A program made the position numbers and the translations under genes. Source: Flavobacteriaceae bacterium (GTDB lineage: Bacteria > Bacteroidota > Bacteroidia > Flavobacteriales > Flavobacteriaceae). From it: a stretch of DNA of 48,324 bases. The first letter of the stretch is position 1; the number at the start of each line of letters is the position of its first letter. Below, one piece after another: positions 1-9,168 of this stretch. The stretch is taken from contig JANQKN010000127.1 in the NCBI GenBank assembly GCA_028281065.1, positions 1-48,324 on the forward strand. Direction: 5' to 3'. The notes under the pieces were generated by a model, which ran no database searches, was not told the DNA's origin, and saw only the letters and a list, made by a program, of their open reading frames with translations.

Positions 1-1
1 A

Positions 2-793
2 GGCTATGAGGTATTTCGGAAAGAAGATACAGTCCTTTTTGAAAATTGCAGGGATAAAATACCCTACTTAAACAACTTACTAAAAGAAGTGTTTTTGAAC
101 AAAAAAGAGGTGTTTTCAGTGAAAAATGATCCATTTTCGTTCAAAAATGTACAAAGTCAGCTAATTTTTAATCAATTTGAAGGCCAGCTAGATACGGGGA
201 AAATGATGCTGGCTTTGCTTCAAAAATGCAACAAGGAAAACATCCTAATCCTAAACAATACCGAAGTTACTTCTTATACGAGCAAAAACAACGGGGTTTC
301 TGTTGTTTTAAACAAAAGTGTGGAGGTTGAGACAAGCGAACTTTTTATCGCTACCAATGGATTTGCCAAACAATTATTGAATGAACCCGTAGTTCCAGCC
401 CGTGCACAGGTACTCATTACCGAACCCATTAAAAACCTACATATAAAAGGGACCTTCCACTTGGAAAAAGGCTATTATTACTTCAGGAATATACACGATA
501 GGATTCTACTGGGAGGGGGGCGTAATTTGGATTTTGACGGGGAGACAACTATAGAAATGGACACTACCCAACTCATTCAGAATGAACTGGAAGAACTCCT
601 CCGCACAACAATTTTGCCCGATACTGCGTTTAAGATAAGCAACCGATGGAGTGGCATTATGGGAGTTGGGACCCAAAAGAGCGCCATTCTTAAAGAACTG
701 GAACCCCAGGTATATTGTGGGGTGCGTTTGGGAGGAATGGGTGTCGCCCTGGGAAGTTCCATTGGGAAGCAACTTTCAAAATTCATCAATTAA
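2..793 (+). CDS. FAD-dependent oxidoreductase (DadA/DAO-like), 5'-truncated
   Basis: The reading frame is open from base 2 to the stop at 791-793, so the gene begins left of the window and only about 263 C-terminal residues are visible. The visible part fits the substrate-binding and C-terminal half of the glycine/D-amino-acid oxidase fold: an 'FIATNGFA' strand (the ATNG motif of DAO proteins), then 'PARAQVLITEP', a 'YYYFRNIHDRILLGGGR' stretch and the C-terminal FAD-contacting 'GVRLGGMGVALGSSIGK'. The family oxidises amines or amino acids with FAD; the substrate cannot be told from this part. A GTG at 89 could be mistaken for the start, but coding continues upstream of it. The N-terminal dinucleotide-binding GxGxxG lies outside the window. 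Confidence 0.8.
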   Translation, partial: GYEVFRKEDTVLFENCRDKIPYLNNLLKEVFLNKKEVFSVKNDPFSFKNVQSQLIFNQFEGQLDTGKMMLALLQKCNKENILILNNTEVTSYTSKNNGVSVVLNKSVEVETSELFIATNGFAKQLLNEPVVPARAQVLITEPIKNLHIKGTFHLEKGYYYFRNIHDRILLGGGRNLDFDGETTIEMDTTQLIQNELEELLRTTILPDTAFKISNRWSGIMGVGTQKSAILKELEPQVYCGVRLGGMGVALGSSIGKQLSKFIN

Positions 794-843
794 TTAAACA
801 AGAGTGTAGTTCCGTTTTGTGCGGAATGCAGTAGAATCTAAAA

Positions 844-1533
844 ATGCTGAAAAAACTAGCCAGGATTGCGCTTAGGAGCCTGCTTTGGTTTCTGGCATTG
901 AGCATCATCTGGGTATTGGTCTATAAGTTTGTTCCTGTACCCTACACCTCGCTTATGGCCATACGGTCGGCTCAAGGAGGACCAGACACGCAACATGATT
1001 GGGTAGCATTGGACCAAATCGCCCCTAGCATGCAATTAGCCGTTATTTGTGCAGAAGACCAACACTTTTTGGAACACAACGGTTTTGACTACAACGCTAT
1101 AAAAGCTGCCTATGAGAGAAACCGAAAGGGGAATACTCTAAGAGGAGGAAGTACCATTTCGCAACAAACTGCCAAAAATGTTTTCCTATGGCCAGGGCGT
1201 AGCTATGTACGGAAAGGATTTGAAGCCTATTTCACTTTTTTAATCGAACTCTTCTGGAGCAAGGAGCGTATTCTAGAGGTTTATCTTAACAGTGTAGAGA
1301 TGGGCGAAGGGGTGTATGGGGTGGAAGCAGCATCACAGCATTGGTTTCAAAAATCGGCAAAAGACCTTACCCGTCACGAAGCGGCTGCTATAGCTGCGAT
1401 TTTGCCTAATCCAAGAAAGTACAAAGCCAACCCCCGCACTCAATATTTGGAAACTCGAAAGCAATGGGTCTTGCGGCAAATGTATAACTTTGGGTCCCTC
1501 AATTTCGAAACCCATGAAACCGCAAAGAATTAA
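844..1533 (+). CDS. mtgA: Monofunctional biosynthetic peptidoglycan transglycosylase
   Basis: This 229-residue protein fits a stand-alone GT51 glycosyltransferase, which polymerises lipid II into glycan strands at the outer face of the inner membrane. One transmembrane segment lies at about residues 10-30. The GT51 motifs follow in order: EDQHF at 71-75 (with the catalytic Glu71), GGSTISQQ at 101-108, and ERILEVYLN at about 141-149 with the following 'EMGEGVYGVEAAS'. No transpeptidase domain follows, which separates it from bifunctional PBPs. The start is an ATG 50 bases after the preceding stop. Its 3' end overlaps the start of the next gene by about 20 bases, which suggests co-transcription. 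Confidence 0.93.
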   Translation: MLKKLARIALRSLLWFLALSIIWVLVYKFVPVPYTSLMAIRSAQGGPDTQHDWVALDQIAPSMQLAVICAEDQHFLEHNGFDYNAIKAAYERNRKGNTLRGGSTISQQTAKNVFLWPGRSYVRKGFEAYFTFLIELFWSKERILEVYLNSVEMGEGVYGVEAASQHWFQKSAKDLTRHEAAAIAAILPNPRKYKANPRTQYLETRKQWVLRQMYNFGSLNFETHETAKN

Positions 1534-1972
1534 AGAGCACCTTTGGGATTTTTGTAAAGAATTTGTTGACCAACGAAAACAACAAATCGAAAACAATATC
1601 GCCCGTATAGAAGACTCCTTAAAAACAGAAGGCAAGAGCACCGCAGGGGATAAACACCACACGGGCCGAGCCATGTTGCAATTGGATAGGGAAAATGTGG
1701 GAAAACAGTTGTTGGAAATAGAAAAGCAAGAGGCAACTTTGGCAAAGATCGATATTCAACGTAAGACTTCGCCCATCGCCTTGGGCAATTATATAATGAC
1801 CACCTGGGGTGCTTTTTTTATGGGCATTTCGGCTGGCCCCGTTATAATAAATGAAACGAAAATCTACTGTATATCACCTGAGTCTCCCATAGGCCGTTTG
1901 CTGTTGGGAAAAACCGCAGGTGACCAATTTGAGTTTCAAGGACAAGAAGTAACGATTCTAGAGGTTTATTAA
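1514..1972 (+). CDS. GreA/GreB C-terminal-domain-like protein
   Basis: This 152-residue soluble protein has a charged N-terminal helical region (about 1-90, rich in Lys/Glu/Gln, likely coiled coil). A C-terminal beta domain follows, with 'YCISPESPIGRLLLGKTAGDQFEFQGQEVTILEVY'-type organisation; only the segment SPIGRLLLGKTAGDQ is diagnostic. That segment matches the FKBP-like C-terminal domain of GreA/GreB/Rnk proteins (consensus SP-G-AL-GK--GD). It may therefore act at RNA polymerase, but it lacks a clear GreA coiled-coil tip and the function is inferred. I chose the ATG at 1514 over an upstream in-frame start at 1490, because that keeps the overlap with mtgA short and gives a typical N-terminus. 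Confidence 0.6.
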   Translation: MKPQRIKEHLWDFCKEFVDQRKQQIENNIARIEDSLKTEGKSTAGDKHHTGRAMLQLDRENVGKQLLEIEKQEATLAKIDIQRKTSPIALGNYIMTTWGAFFMGISAGPVIINETKIYCISPESPIGRLLLGKTAGDQFEFQGQEVTILEVY

Positions 1973-1995
1973 ACCCTAATTTGTAATTTCGGGGA

Positions 1996-4500
1996 ATGAG
2001 AATAGGGCTTTTTATATTGGGCATCGTATGTTTTATAGGATGTTCGCCATCACCAACCTACAATCAATCCTTAAATGGAGCCTGGGAAGTAGCCGAATAC
2101 GACCCGACTTCAGAAACAGCAGGGAACTGGATGCCAGCAAAAGTTCCAGGGACCATACAAACCGACCTACTTGCGCTGGAAGAAATCCTAGATCCTTTTC
2201 TACTCAATAACGAAGACTCCATACAATGGGTTTCGGACAGGTATTGGATGTATAAAAAGCAATTTTCAATTAGTAAAACCCAAAAGAAACACAGCAAACA
2301 CCTACTTTTTTTTGATGGATTGGATACCTATGCAACCGTTTTTTTGAATGACAGTTTGATCTTGAAAGCTGATAACGCATTTCGAAAATGGGAAGTCGAT
2401 GTCTCTGGATTGGTACAAGAAGAAAATGAGCTCAAAGTTCTTCTTGCTCCTGTAGGACCCACGGAAATTCAAAAAGCTGAAGAGCTGGATTACGAATTGC
2501 CCGAAGCTCCCCGTGTATTTACCCGAAAACCCCAATTTCAATACGGATGGGACTGGGGACCTACCATTAAAACCATGGGTATTTGGAGAGGCGTTACCTT
2601 ACAGTCCTATACCGATGTAAACCTTCAGGATGTTTACATACAAACCGAGGAGATAGGAGAAGACCGAGCACTTCTAAAAGCTAAAATTAAAATCGTAGCA
2701 GATCAAGAAGGCCCTATAAACATTGTGATTAAAAACACAACGACTGGAGTTTCCATTGAAGGAACGTTAACTGTTAAGGAAGGAACACAGGAAATAGAAA
2801 TACCACTTACTATAGAACAGCCCAAGCTATGGTGGACACACAATCTCGGGGAACCTTTTTTGTATTCTTATGAAATAGAACTGAAAAAAGGAAGTACGAC
2901 CCTTGCCAGTAAAAAGAGAAGGGTCGGTTTACGAACCATCGAACTTATTACCGATACCGATGAAAAAGGGGAAAGCTTTTATTTTGAACTCAACGGGGTA
3001 CCTGTTTATATGAAAGGTGCAAACTACATCCCACAAAATATCTTTTTACCAGAAGTTACCTTGGCCGATCGAGAGCAATTACTGGACGATGCCATAGCTG
3101 CTCATATGAACATGCTTCGCGTATGGGGCGGCGGGGTTTATGAAGACGATACTTTTTACGATCTATGCGACGAAAAAGGGATCTTACTTTGGCAGGATTT
3201 TATGTTCGCCTGCGCCATGTACCCTGGCGATGAAGCATTTTTAAACAATGTAAAGCAAGAAGCGATAGACAATGTAACCCGTTTACGCCATCATCCCAGT
3301 ATTGCCTTATGGTGCGGCAATAATGAAAATAGTGAAGGGTGGCACCGTTGGGGGTGGCAAGCAGGAAAAACGGAAGAACAAAAAGCCGAAATATGGGGGA
3401 ATTACCAAAAGGTCTTTAATGAATTGTTGCCTCAAGTGGTAGATAGTCTAAATCCCAGCATTTCCTACTGGGAGAGTTCCCCTAAGTACGGCAGGGGGGA
3501 TAAACGCTATCAGTTTGAAGGGGACGCCCATGACTGGTGGGTATGGCATGATGGTTATCCTTTTGAGCATTTTGAAGAAGAAGTGCCACGATTTATGAGC
3601 GAATTCGGTTTTCAATCGTTTCCCAGTTATGAGGCCATACAAGAGTTCACACAGCAAGACTCTATAGACATTGCCCATCCATCTTTTGCTACCCACCAAA
3701 AACACAGCAGGGGCTTTCAATTAATTCGGGAATACATGGAAAGGGATTTCCCGGTGCCTGAAAAAGGGGAAGACTATGTATATATGAGCCAATTAGTGCA
3801 GGCCCATGGAATGACCAAAGGAATAGAAGCGCACCGTCGCGCCCGACCTTACAATATGGGGACCCTCTATTGGCAATTAAACGATTGTTGGCCGGTAGTT
3901 TCCTGGTCCAGTATCGATGGCTTGGGAAATTGGAAGGCACTCCATTTTAAAGCAGCTAAGGTATTTGAAGAAGTGCTTATATCGGTTGCCAAAAAAGAAG
4001 ATAGTCTCAATGTTTATGTGGTGAACGATACATTCGATGCGCTAGAGGAAACATTGACAATAGAAACAATGGATTTTGAAGGGAATGCGATCAATACATT
4101 TTCTAAAATCATTCAAGCCAATCCTCAAACCAGTACTGTGGTTTATTCTTCTCCAATTCCTGCGGATGGGGTCGATACGAAAAAGACATACTTGCGGATT
4201 CAATTAGGAGATAAACAGAAACTGTTTTATCTAGCAAAACCCAAAGAATTGCAACTTCCTGAGCAAGTGATCGAATACTCCATTTCTGAGACCGAATATG
4301 GTTTTGAGCTTATACTAAGCTCTCCCACACTACAAAAAGAGGTGTTTATTATTCCTTCTGTTCCTGGAAAGTTATCCGATAACTTTTTCGATTTGTTGCC
4401 AAGGGAAGAAAAAACCATTCAGTTTACCACAGATGCCAATAAGATGGAGGTGGAATTTAAAACACTGAATGCATTTGTGGGTAAATCGCCTATAAAATAG
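1996..4500 (+). CDS. Beta-mannosidase, glycoside hydrolase family 2, lipoprotein
   Basis: The 834 residues have the length and domain order of GH2 beta-mannosidases: jelly-roll sugar-binding domain, immunoglobulin-like domain, TIM barrel and C-terminal beta domains. The N-terminal signal ends in a lipobox with Cys16 (CFIGC), so the enzyme is a predicted lipoprotein at the periplasmic or outer membrane. In the barrel, 'WGGGVYEDDTFYDLCDEKG' leads to WCGNNE, whose Glu444 is the predicted acid/base. MSEFGFQ carries the predicted nucleophile Glu536. The expected reaction is release of non-reducing beta-mannose from mannan oligosaccharides or N-glycans. No SusC/SusD or other glycan genes adjoin it, so it is not part of a visible polysaccharide-utilisation locus. 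Confidence 0.93.
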   Translation: MRIGLFILGIVCFIGCSPSPTYNQSLNGAWEVAEYDPTSETAGNWMPAKVPGTIQTDLLALEEILDPFLLNNEDSIQWVSDRYWMYKKQFSISKTQKKHSKHLLFFDGLDTYATVFLNDSLILKADNAFRKWEVDVSGLVQEENELKVLLAPVGPTEIQKAEELDYELPEAPRVFTRKPQFQYGWDWGPTIKTMGIWRGVTLQSYTDVNLQDVYIQTEEIGEDRALLKAKIKIVADQEGPINIVIKNTTTGVSIEGTLTVKEGTQEIEIPLTIEQPKLWWTHNLGEPFLYSYEIELKKGSTTLASKKRRVGLRTIELITDTDEKGESFYFELNGVPVYMKGANYIPQNIFLPEVTLADREQLLDDAIAAHMNMLRVWGGGVYEDDTFYDLCDEKGILLWQDFMFACAMYPGDEAFLNNVKQEAIDNVTRLRHHPSIALWCGNNENSEGWHRWGWQAGKTEEQKAEIWGNYQKVFNELLPQVVDSLNPSISYWESSPKYGRGDKRYQFEGDAHDWWVWHDGYPFEHFEEEVPRFMSEFGFQSFPSYEAIQEFTQQDSIDIAHPSFATHQKHSRGFQLIREYMERDFPVPEKGEDYVYMSQLVQAHGMTKGIEAHRRARPYNMGTLYWQLNDCWPVVSWSSIDGLGNWKALHFKAAKVFEEVLISVAKKEDSLNVYVVNDTFDALEETLTIETMDFEGNAINTFSKIIQANPQTSTVVYSSPIPADGVDTKKTYLRIQLGDKQKLFYLAKPKELQLPEQVIEYSISETEYGFELILSSPTLQKEVFIIPSVPGKLSDNFFDLLPREEKTIQFTTDANKMEVEFKTLNAFVGKSPIK

Positions 4501-4515
4501 AAAGCACTAACCCTT

Positions 4516-5406
4516 TTAACGTAACGGCCCCATGGGTTCAGGAAGTGGGATATAGGTGTCATCCCCTGGAACCTTGGGAAACTTTTTGTTTTTCCAGTCT
4601 TCTTTAGCTATTTCCAACCGTTCTTTGGAAGAAGCAACAAAATTCCAAAATAGGAATCGTTCTTCGGGAAGGGGTTTCCCTCCAAAAAGTAAGACGCGAC
4701 TCCCTTTTTCTAAAGCAATACTGCATTCGTTTTCGGTTTTTGAAATAAGCATCTGCCCTTGCTCAACGACTTCTTTGTCGTCCCAAACCTTGCCTAATGT
4801 TACTACAATGGCAATTTCCCCTTCCAATTGATCGTGAATGACCAAGGAGGTATCTTCTTTTGCTAGAATATCTACCATGAACAAAGGGGAGTGAACTGGT
4901 AAGGGTGATTTTTTTCCAAAACCTTCGCCCGCCACAAGGGTAATATCCAAATCATTTTCTTGCCACCGGGGGAGTTCGCCTTTTTCTATAAAGTCGAAAC
5001 GAGGAGTCATTTCTTCTTTTTCTTTGGGCAATGCAACCCAAACTTGGTAGCCATGCGTAGGGTAGGATTTTCCATCCCTTTGGTGTTGTGGGGTTCGTTC
5101 TGTATGGGTTACCCCTTTGCCTGCAGACATAAACCCAACATCGCCTGCTTTAACCAGTTGTACTGCTCCTGTGCTGTCGCGATGTTCTATTTCACCTTCC
5201 AAAAGATAAGTGAGTGTAGAAAGTCCCGTATGTGGATGTTGGTCCACATCCATATAGCGGTTGGGCCCAATGTGTGAAGGCCCCATATGATCTATAAATG
5301 TAAAGGGCCCCACCTGTCTTTTTTTACGAAAGGGGAGCAATCGTCCTACCAAAAAATTGCCGATTTCCCGTGAACGTTCCCCAACGAGCATTTTGTTGTT
5401 TCCCAT
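4516..5406 (-). CDS. Pirin family protein
   Basis: This 296-residue bicupin of the pirin family has its metal ligands in the usual positions. His57 and His59 lie in DQHPHTG, and His101 and Glu103 in VTHTERT, the same spacing as the iron-binding residues of human pirin and E. coli YhhW. The N-terminal 'GRLLPFRKKRQVGPFTFIDHMGP' is also family-typical. Some pirins show quercetin dioxygenase activity and others regulate enzymes or transcription; the role here is not decidable from sequence. It is convergent with the beta-mannosidase gene, 15 bases away, and 20 bases upstream of the start of the downstream ABC gene's coding end. Confidence 0.92.
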   Translation of the reverse strand: MGNNKMLVGERSREIGNFLVGRLLPFRKKRQVGPFTFIDHMGPSHIGPNRYMDVDQHPHTGLSTLTYLLEGEIEHRDSTGAVQLVKAGDVGFMSAGKGVTHTERTPQHQRDGKSYPTHGYQVWVALPKEKEEMTPRFDFIEKGELPRWQENDLDITLVAGEGFGKKSPLPVHSPLFMVDILAKEDTSLVIHDQLEGEIAIVVTLGKVWDDKEVVEQGQMLISKTENECSIALEKGSRVLLFGGKPLPEERFLFWNFVASSKERLEIAKEDWKNKKFPKVPGDDTYIPLPEPMGPLR

Positions 5407-5426
5407 ACGATAAAGATACGATGCAA

Positions 5427-6362
5427 TTAGTTTTGGCGGGTAAGGTAAACTTTAGATCCTAAAGGAAGCTTTTCGGCACTTTCAAAAAAGAGGGATCCAT
5501 ATTCACTTTTTAGTTGAATTAAATAGTGATTCCCTTTAAAATAGTTTTTAATAACCTCGCCTTTCAACTTTGTTTCTTTAGAGGATAATTTTAACTGGTG
5601 TGGAAGCAAAATATGTAATTCTTTTGACAATACTCCAGCTGGTATTGAATTGATCTCACCAAAAAATCCTGCTAGGTAAGGAGATGACAAAGAAGTATAC
5701 ACCTCTTCTGGATTTCCATAAGCAGCTGTTTTCCCTCTATGCAATACCAATAACTTATCCGAAAAGGCCAGGGCCTCTTCACTGTCGTGGGTGGCGGTAA
5801 TACAGGCAATGTTCTTTTCTTTCAAATAATTGAAAAGAACCCTTCGCAACTTGTTCTTACGAAAGCTATCGATATGGCTAAAAGGCTCATCCAACAACAG
5901 CAATTCGGGTTCCTTTGCCAAAGCTTTTGCAAGGGCTACCCGTTGCTTTTGCCCACCACTTAAGTCTTTTACTTTACGGCCTGCATGTTCTACCAAATCT
6001 ACAACCTCTAGCAATTCGGAGACCCTAGAAGCATCGTCTTTTTCATTTAAGCGGCTTAAGTGGGTAGCAAGGTTCTCGGCTACAGTTGTAAATGGCATGA
6101 CATTCAATTCTTGAGCGACTAGTTTCATAAAAGGTTCGCCAGGCACTAAATTGTGCCGCGGTCCCAACAAGGGTTTGGAATCCCAAGTTAGCGATCCATG
6201 CTCTACATGAAGTAAACCATAAATAATGTGCAACAAGGTGGATTTACCACATCCACTCTCTCCCAAAACAGCAAGGTGCTCCCCTTTTTGAAGTGCGAAA
6301 GAGACATCCTTTAGGATTTCGGTTTCAGCATAGGAAAAAGAGGAAAGGGTAACTTCTAACAT
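5427..6362 (-). CDS. ABC transporter ATP-binding protein (orphan)
   Basis: This 311-residue ATPase has a full set of ABC motifs: Walker A GESGCGKST at 34-42, Q-loop around Gln83, signature LSGGQ at 133-137, Walker B LLLLDEPF at 153-160, and the switch histidine in ITATHD. After about residue 230 there is an extension of about 80 residues resembling the regulatory/TOBE-like domain of importer ATPases ('KGEVIKNYFKGNHYLIQLKS'). No permease or binding protein lies nearby, so the substrate is unknown. I chose the start MLEVTLSS at 6362 over an upstream in-frame start at 6389, because the added residues would run into the terminator palindrome of the preceding gene. Confidence 0.88.
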   Translation of the reverse strand: MLEVTLSSFSYAETEILKDVSFALQKGEHLAVLGESGCGKSTLLHIIYGLLHVEHGSLTWDSKPLLGPRHNLVPGEPFMKLVAQELNVMPFTTVAENLATHLSRLNEKDDASRVSELLEVVDLVEHAGRKVKDLSGGQKQRVALAKALAKEPELLLLDEPFSHIDSFRKNKLRRVLFNYLKEKNIACITATHDSEEALAFSDKLLVLHRGKTAAYGNPEEVYTSLSSPYLAGFFGEINSIPAGVLSKELHILLPHQLKLSSKETKLKGEVIKNYFKGNHYLIQLKSEYGSLFFESAEKLPLGSKVYLTRQN

Positions 6363-6377
6363 GGTGTAAACAAAAAA

Positions 6378-6425
6378 GAAGGTTGTCACGTTGAGCGCAG
6401 TCGAAACGTCTCTCGGACAACCTTC
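6378..6425 (-). terminator. Palindromic repeat-like element acting as terminator
   Basis: The 10-base arms GAAGGTTGTC (6378-6387) and GACAACCTTC (6416-6425) are perfectly complementary. They enclose a core that reads, on the - strand, GACGTTTCGACTGCGCTCAA. Reading on the - strand, the hairpin lies 22 bases beyond the prolyl oligopeptidase stop and is followed by six T, a classic intrinsic terminator. From my knowledge of flavobacterial genomes, the TTCGACTGCGCTCAA core resembles a short dispersed intergenic repeat. A copy count in the complete genome would confirm or refute that. Confidence 0.7.
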
Positions 6426-6446
6426 AATATCGAATTTTTAAGGAAT

Positions 6447-8609
6447 TTATTCCTTTATTTCATTATTCACTTTTTCGGGAAGTACTTCGTATCCCATATT
6501 AAACAGGGTAAACCCAAAAATATCGGCATACTGCTCAATAGTCTTGGCTACAGGGGTTCCAGCTCCGTGTCCAGCATCGGTTTCGATACGGATCAATACA
6601 GGGTTGGTGCCTGCCTGTTTTTCCTGAAGCTCGGCAGCAAATTTAAAGCTATGCGCTGGGACAACCCGATCATCATGATCTCCCGTAGTCACCAAGGTTG
6701 CAGGATAGCTTGTTCCTGCGTTTACATTATGAACAGGGGAATAACCTTTTAGGTATTCGAACATTTCCTTACTATCTTCTGCTGTCCCGTAGTCGTAAGC
6801 CCATCCTGCACCGGCTGTAAATGTGTGGTAACGAAGCATGTCTAACACCCCTACGGCAGGAAGTGCCACTTTCATAAGGTCGGGTCGCTGGGTCATGGTA
6901 GCACCTACCAAAAGACCTCCGTTGGATCCTCCTCGGATAGCTAAATAATCGCTGGAAGTATATTTGTTGTCTATAAGGTATTCTGCAGCAGCAATAAAGT
7001 CGTCGAATACGTTTTGCTTTTGCATTTGTGTTCCAGCAATATGCCATTCTTTACCGTACTCACCACCTCCACGTAGGTTGGGTACAGCATAAATTCCACC
7101 TTGCTCCATCCAAACGGCATTGGCAATACTAAAACTTGGGGTTAGCGAAATATTGAAACCGCCATAACCATAAAGGATGGTTGGGTTTTTACCATTCATT
7201 TCAAGACCCTTCTTGTGGGTAATAATCATAGGAACTTTGGTGCCATCTTTAGATGTATAGAAAACCTGATTGCTTTCGTAATCTTCTGGGTTGAAGTCGA
7301 TCTTAGACTTTCGGTACAGTTCGGATTTTCCAGAATCCATATCAAGCTTGTAAATCGTAGAAGGGTTCACATAGTTCGTAAACGAATAGTACAGTTCGGT
7401 TTCGTTTTTCTTTGCGCCAAATCCACCCGCACTTCCTACACCAGGTAACTCGATTTCACGGATCATGTTACCGTCAAAATCGTATTGGAACACCTTGGAA
7501 ACGGCATCTACCATATACTCAGCAAAGAAATACTTTCCTCCACTGGAAGGGCTCAGTACATTTTCGGTTTCAGGGATAAAGTCCACCCAGTTTTCTGGGG
7601 TTGGGTTGGAAGCATCCACTTTTACGATCTTTTTGTTGGGCGCATCCAGATTCGTGCTTAAATAAAGGGTGGTTCCTTCATTTTCCATCACATAGGTGTC
7701 GCTATCTGTATGATCCAATACGGTAACGAAATTGCTGTTCGGCTGCTCCAAGTCTTTAATAAAAAGCTTGTTTCCAGAGGTAGATACACTAGCTGTTACG
7801 ACTAAGTATTTGTTATCTTCGGTTACATAGCCACCCACATAGCGGTGCTTTTCTTCTGGAGTACCTCCAAAAACAAGAACGTCTTCACTTTGTGGGGTGC
7901 CCAATTTGTGATAATACAGTTTGTGCTGGTCGGTTTTGGCAGAAAGCTCGCTTCCTTTGGGCTTATCGTAACTGGAATAGTAGAATCCGTCATTTCCTTT
8001 CCAGGAAAGACCACTGAATTTTATATCTACCAAGGTATCTTCCATGATTTCCTTGGTTTCGGAATTCATTACAAGAACCTTACGCCAATCGCTTCCCCCT
8101 TCGGAGATGCTATAGGCAGTGGTTTGCCCATCTTCAGAAAAAGTAAGGGCGCCCAAAGAAATGGTTCCGTCGTCTGTAAATGTATTGGGATCCAAAAACA
8201 CTTGGGCAGTACTTGGGTCGTCTCCTGTTTTATAACGGTACACAACGTATTGGTTTTGCAATCCGTCGTTTTTATAGAAATAGGTGTAATCCCCCTCTTT
8301 AAATGGGGAGCCCACTTTCTCGTAATTCCAAAGGGAAGAAAGGCGCTCTTTCAGTTCCTTTCTAAAGGGGATGGAGTCCAAGTATCCAAAAGTAACAGCA
8401 TTTTGGGCTTTTACCCATTCGCCGGTTTCTTCACTCATGTCGTCTTCTAGCCAGCGGTAGGGATCTTGTATTTCGGTATCAAAATACGTGTCTACAGTGT
8501 CTACTTTTTTGGTTTTGTGATAGCTCACGATAATAGGCTCTTTTTTCTTGGTTTCTGAGCAAGAGCTCAACAGGGTTAAGGCAATGATTGATAAAATTAA
8601 GTTTTTCAT
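6447..8609 (-). CDS. Prolyl oligopeptidase family serine peptidase (S9A), lipoprotein
   Basis: This 720-residue protein has the S9A length and layout: an N-terminal seven-bladed propeller (about 35-430) and a C-terminal alpha/beta hydrolase domain. The N-terminus has a lipoprotein signal with Cys17 (LLSSC), so it should sit in the periplasm or outer membrane. The nucleophile is Ser562 in GGSNGG, the acid lies in the [11 protein letters not shown] motif and the base in DAGHGAG. Other family landmarks are 'YRWLED' near the N-terminus and 'YGYGGF'. It would cleave short proline-containing peptides on the carboxyl side of Pro. It ends at a strong terminator and appears to be transcribed alone. 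Confidence 0.95.
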   Translation of the reverse strand: MKNLILSIIALTLLSSCSETKKKEPIIVSYHKTKKVDTVDTYFDTEIQDPYRWLEDDMSEETGEWVKAQNAVTFGYLDSIPFRKELKERLSSLWNYEKVGSPFKEGDYTYFYKNDGLQNQYVVYRYKTGDDPSTAQVFLDPNTFTDDGTISLGALTFSEDGQTTAYSISEGGSDWRKVLVMNSETKEIMEDTLVDIKFSGLSWKGNDGFYYSSYDKPKGSELSAKTDQHKLYYHKLGTPQSEDVLVFGGTPEEKHRYVGGYVTEDNKYLVVTASVSTSGNKLFIKDLEQPNSNFVTVLDHTDSDTYVMENEGTTLYLSTNLDAPNKKIVKVDASNPTPENWVDFIPETENVLSPSSGGKYFFAEYMVDAVSKVFQYDFDGNMIREIELPGVGSAGGFGAKKNETELYYSFTNYVNPSTIYKLDMDSGKSELYRKSKIDFNPEDYESNQVFYTSKDGTKVPMIITHKKGLEMNGKNPTILYGYGGFNISLTPSFSIANAVWMEQGGIYAVPNLRGGGEYGKEWHIAGTQMQKQNVFDDFIAAAEYLIDNKYTSSDYLAIRGGSNGGLLVGATMTQRPDLMKVALPAVGVLDMLRYHTFTAGAGWAYDYGTAEDSKEMFEYLKGYSPVHNVNAGTSYPATLVTTGDHDDRVVPAHSFKFAAELQEKQAGTNPVLIRIETDAGHGAGTPVAKTIEQYADIFGFTLFNMGYEVLPEKVNNEIKE

Positions 8610-8695
8610 TTTTTTGAATGAATTGGTGCGGGCCTAAAGGTACATAATTATTGGGGCCTAATGTGTTAGAATTGTGTTATAGAATGCCTTTCTAT

Positions 8696-9070
8696 CTAGT
8701 ATTGAAATAAAGGACGGTATGCTTTCCAGTATTTATAGATAAGGATGATGTTACAAATCACAATAAGGATGGCAATCAACGAGCCCGAAATATTCAGGAA
8801 AAGGTGAAACAAGAGAATATTAATAGAAATTGGAGCCAATATAATTAGGGCAAACGGAACCCATTTTTTAAATATGAGAAGCACCCCGACCAAAATCTCG
8901 ATAATAGCAACCAAGTAGAATACATACCCAGTGTTTTTAAGGGATTCCAAAAAATTGGCTGCAGCGGTTGGCATTTCGATAGGGATAAAACCGATGAATT
9001 TATTGAGTCCAAAAACAAGAAGGCATAAGCCCAGTAGGATGCGAAGGATGTTGGTAAAAGTAGAATTCAT
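8696..9070 (-). CDS. DoxX/MauE-like small membrane protein
   Basis: This 124-residue protein has four predicted transmembrane helices (about 6-24, 49-68, 71-93, 98-117), the topology of the DoxX/MauE superfamily. Characteristic stretches are 'GLNKFIGF', 'EILVGVLLIFKKWVPFAL' and 'SINILLFHLF'. It is clearly paralogous to the 133-residue protein at 15805-16206: they share FKKWVPFAL/LKKWVPFAL, PISINI and an identical YRPLF ending. No biochemical role can be assigned. It lies downstream of the CRTAC-like array but is separated from it by a terminator. Confidence 0.8.
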   Translation of the reverse strand: MNSTFTNILRILLGLCLLVFGLNKFIGFIPIEMPTAAANFLESLKNTGYVFYLVAIIEILVGVLLIFKKWVPFALIILAPISINILLFHLFLNISGSLIAILIVICNIILIYKYWKAYRPLFQY

Positions 9071-9111
9071 TGTCGAGAGGTTTTGATTAGTGTATTTTAA
9101 ATATACAAAAA

Positions 9112-9136
9112 AACACCGCTTGTTGTAAGCGGCGTT
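9112..9136 (-). terminator. Intrinsic terminator of CRTAC copy 1
   Basis: AACACCGCTT and AAGCGGCGTT form a 10-base stem with one mismatch and a 5-base loop. On the - strand it is followed by a T run, 33 bases after the stop of the gene ending at 9169. It has a near-duplicate after CRTAC copy 2. Confidence 0.7.
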
Positions 9137-9168
9137 TTGGTATAATTACCTAGTTGATAGGATATTGT

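Noticed and set aside
7845..8450. 201-codon + strand frame antisense to the prolyl oligopeptidase.
   Set aside because: The opposite strand encodes an intact 720-aa enzyme with all catalytic motifs; the antisense frame shows no family character.
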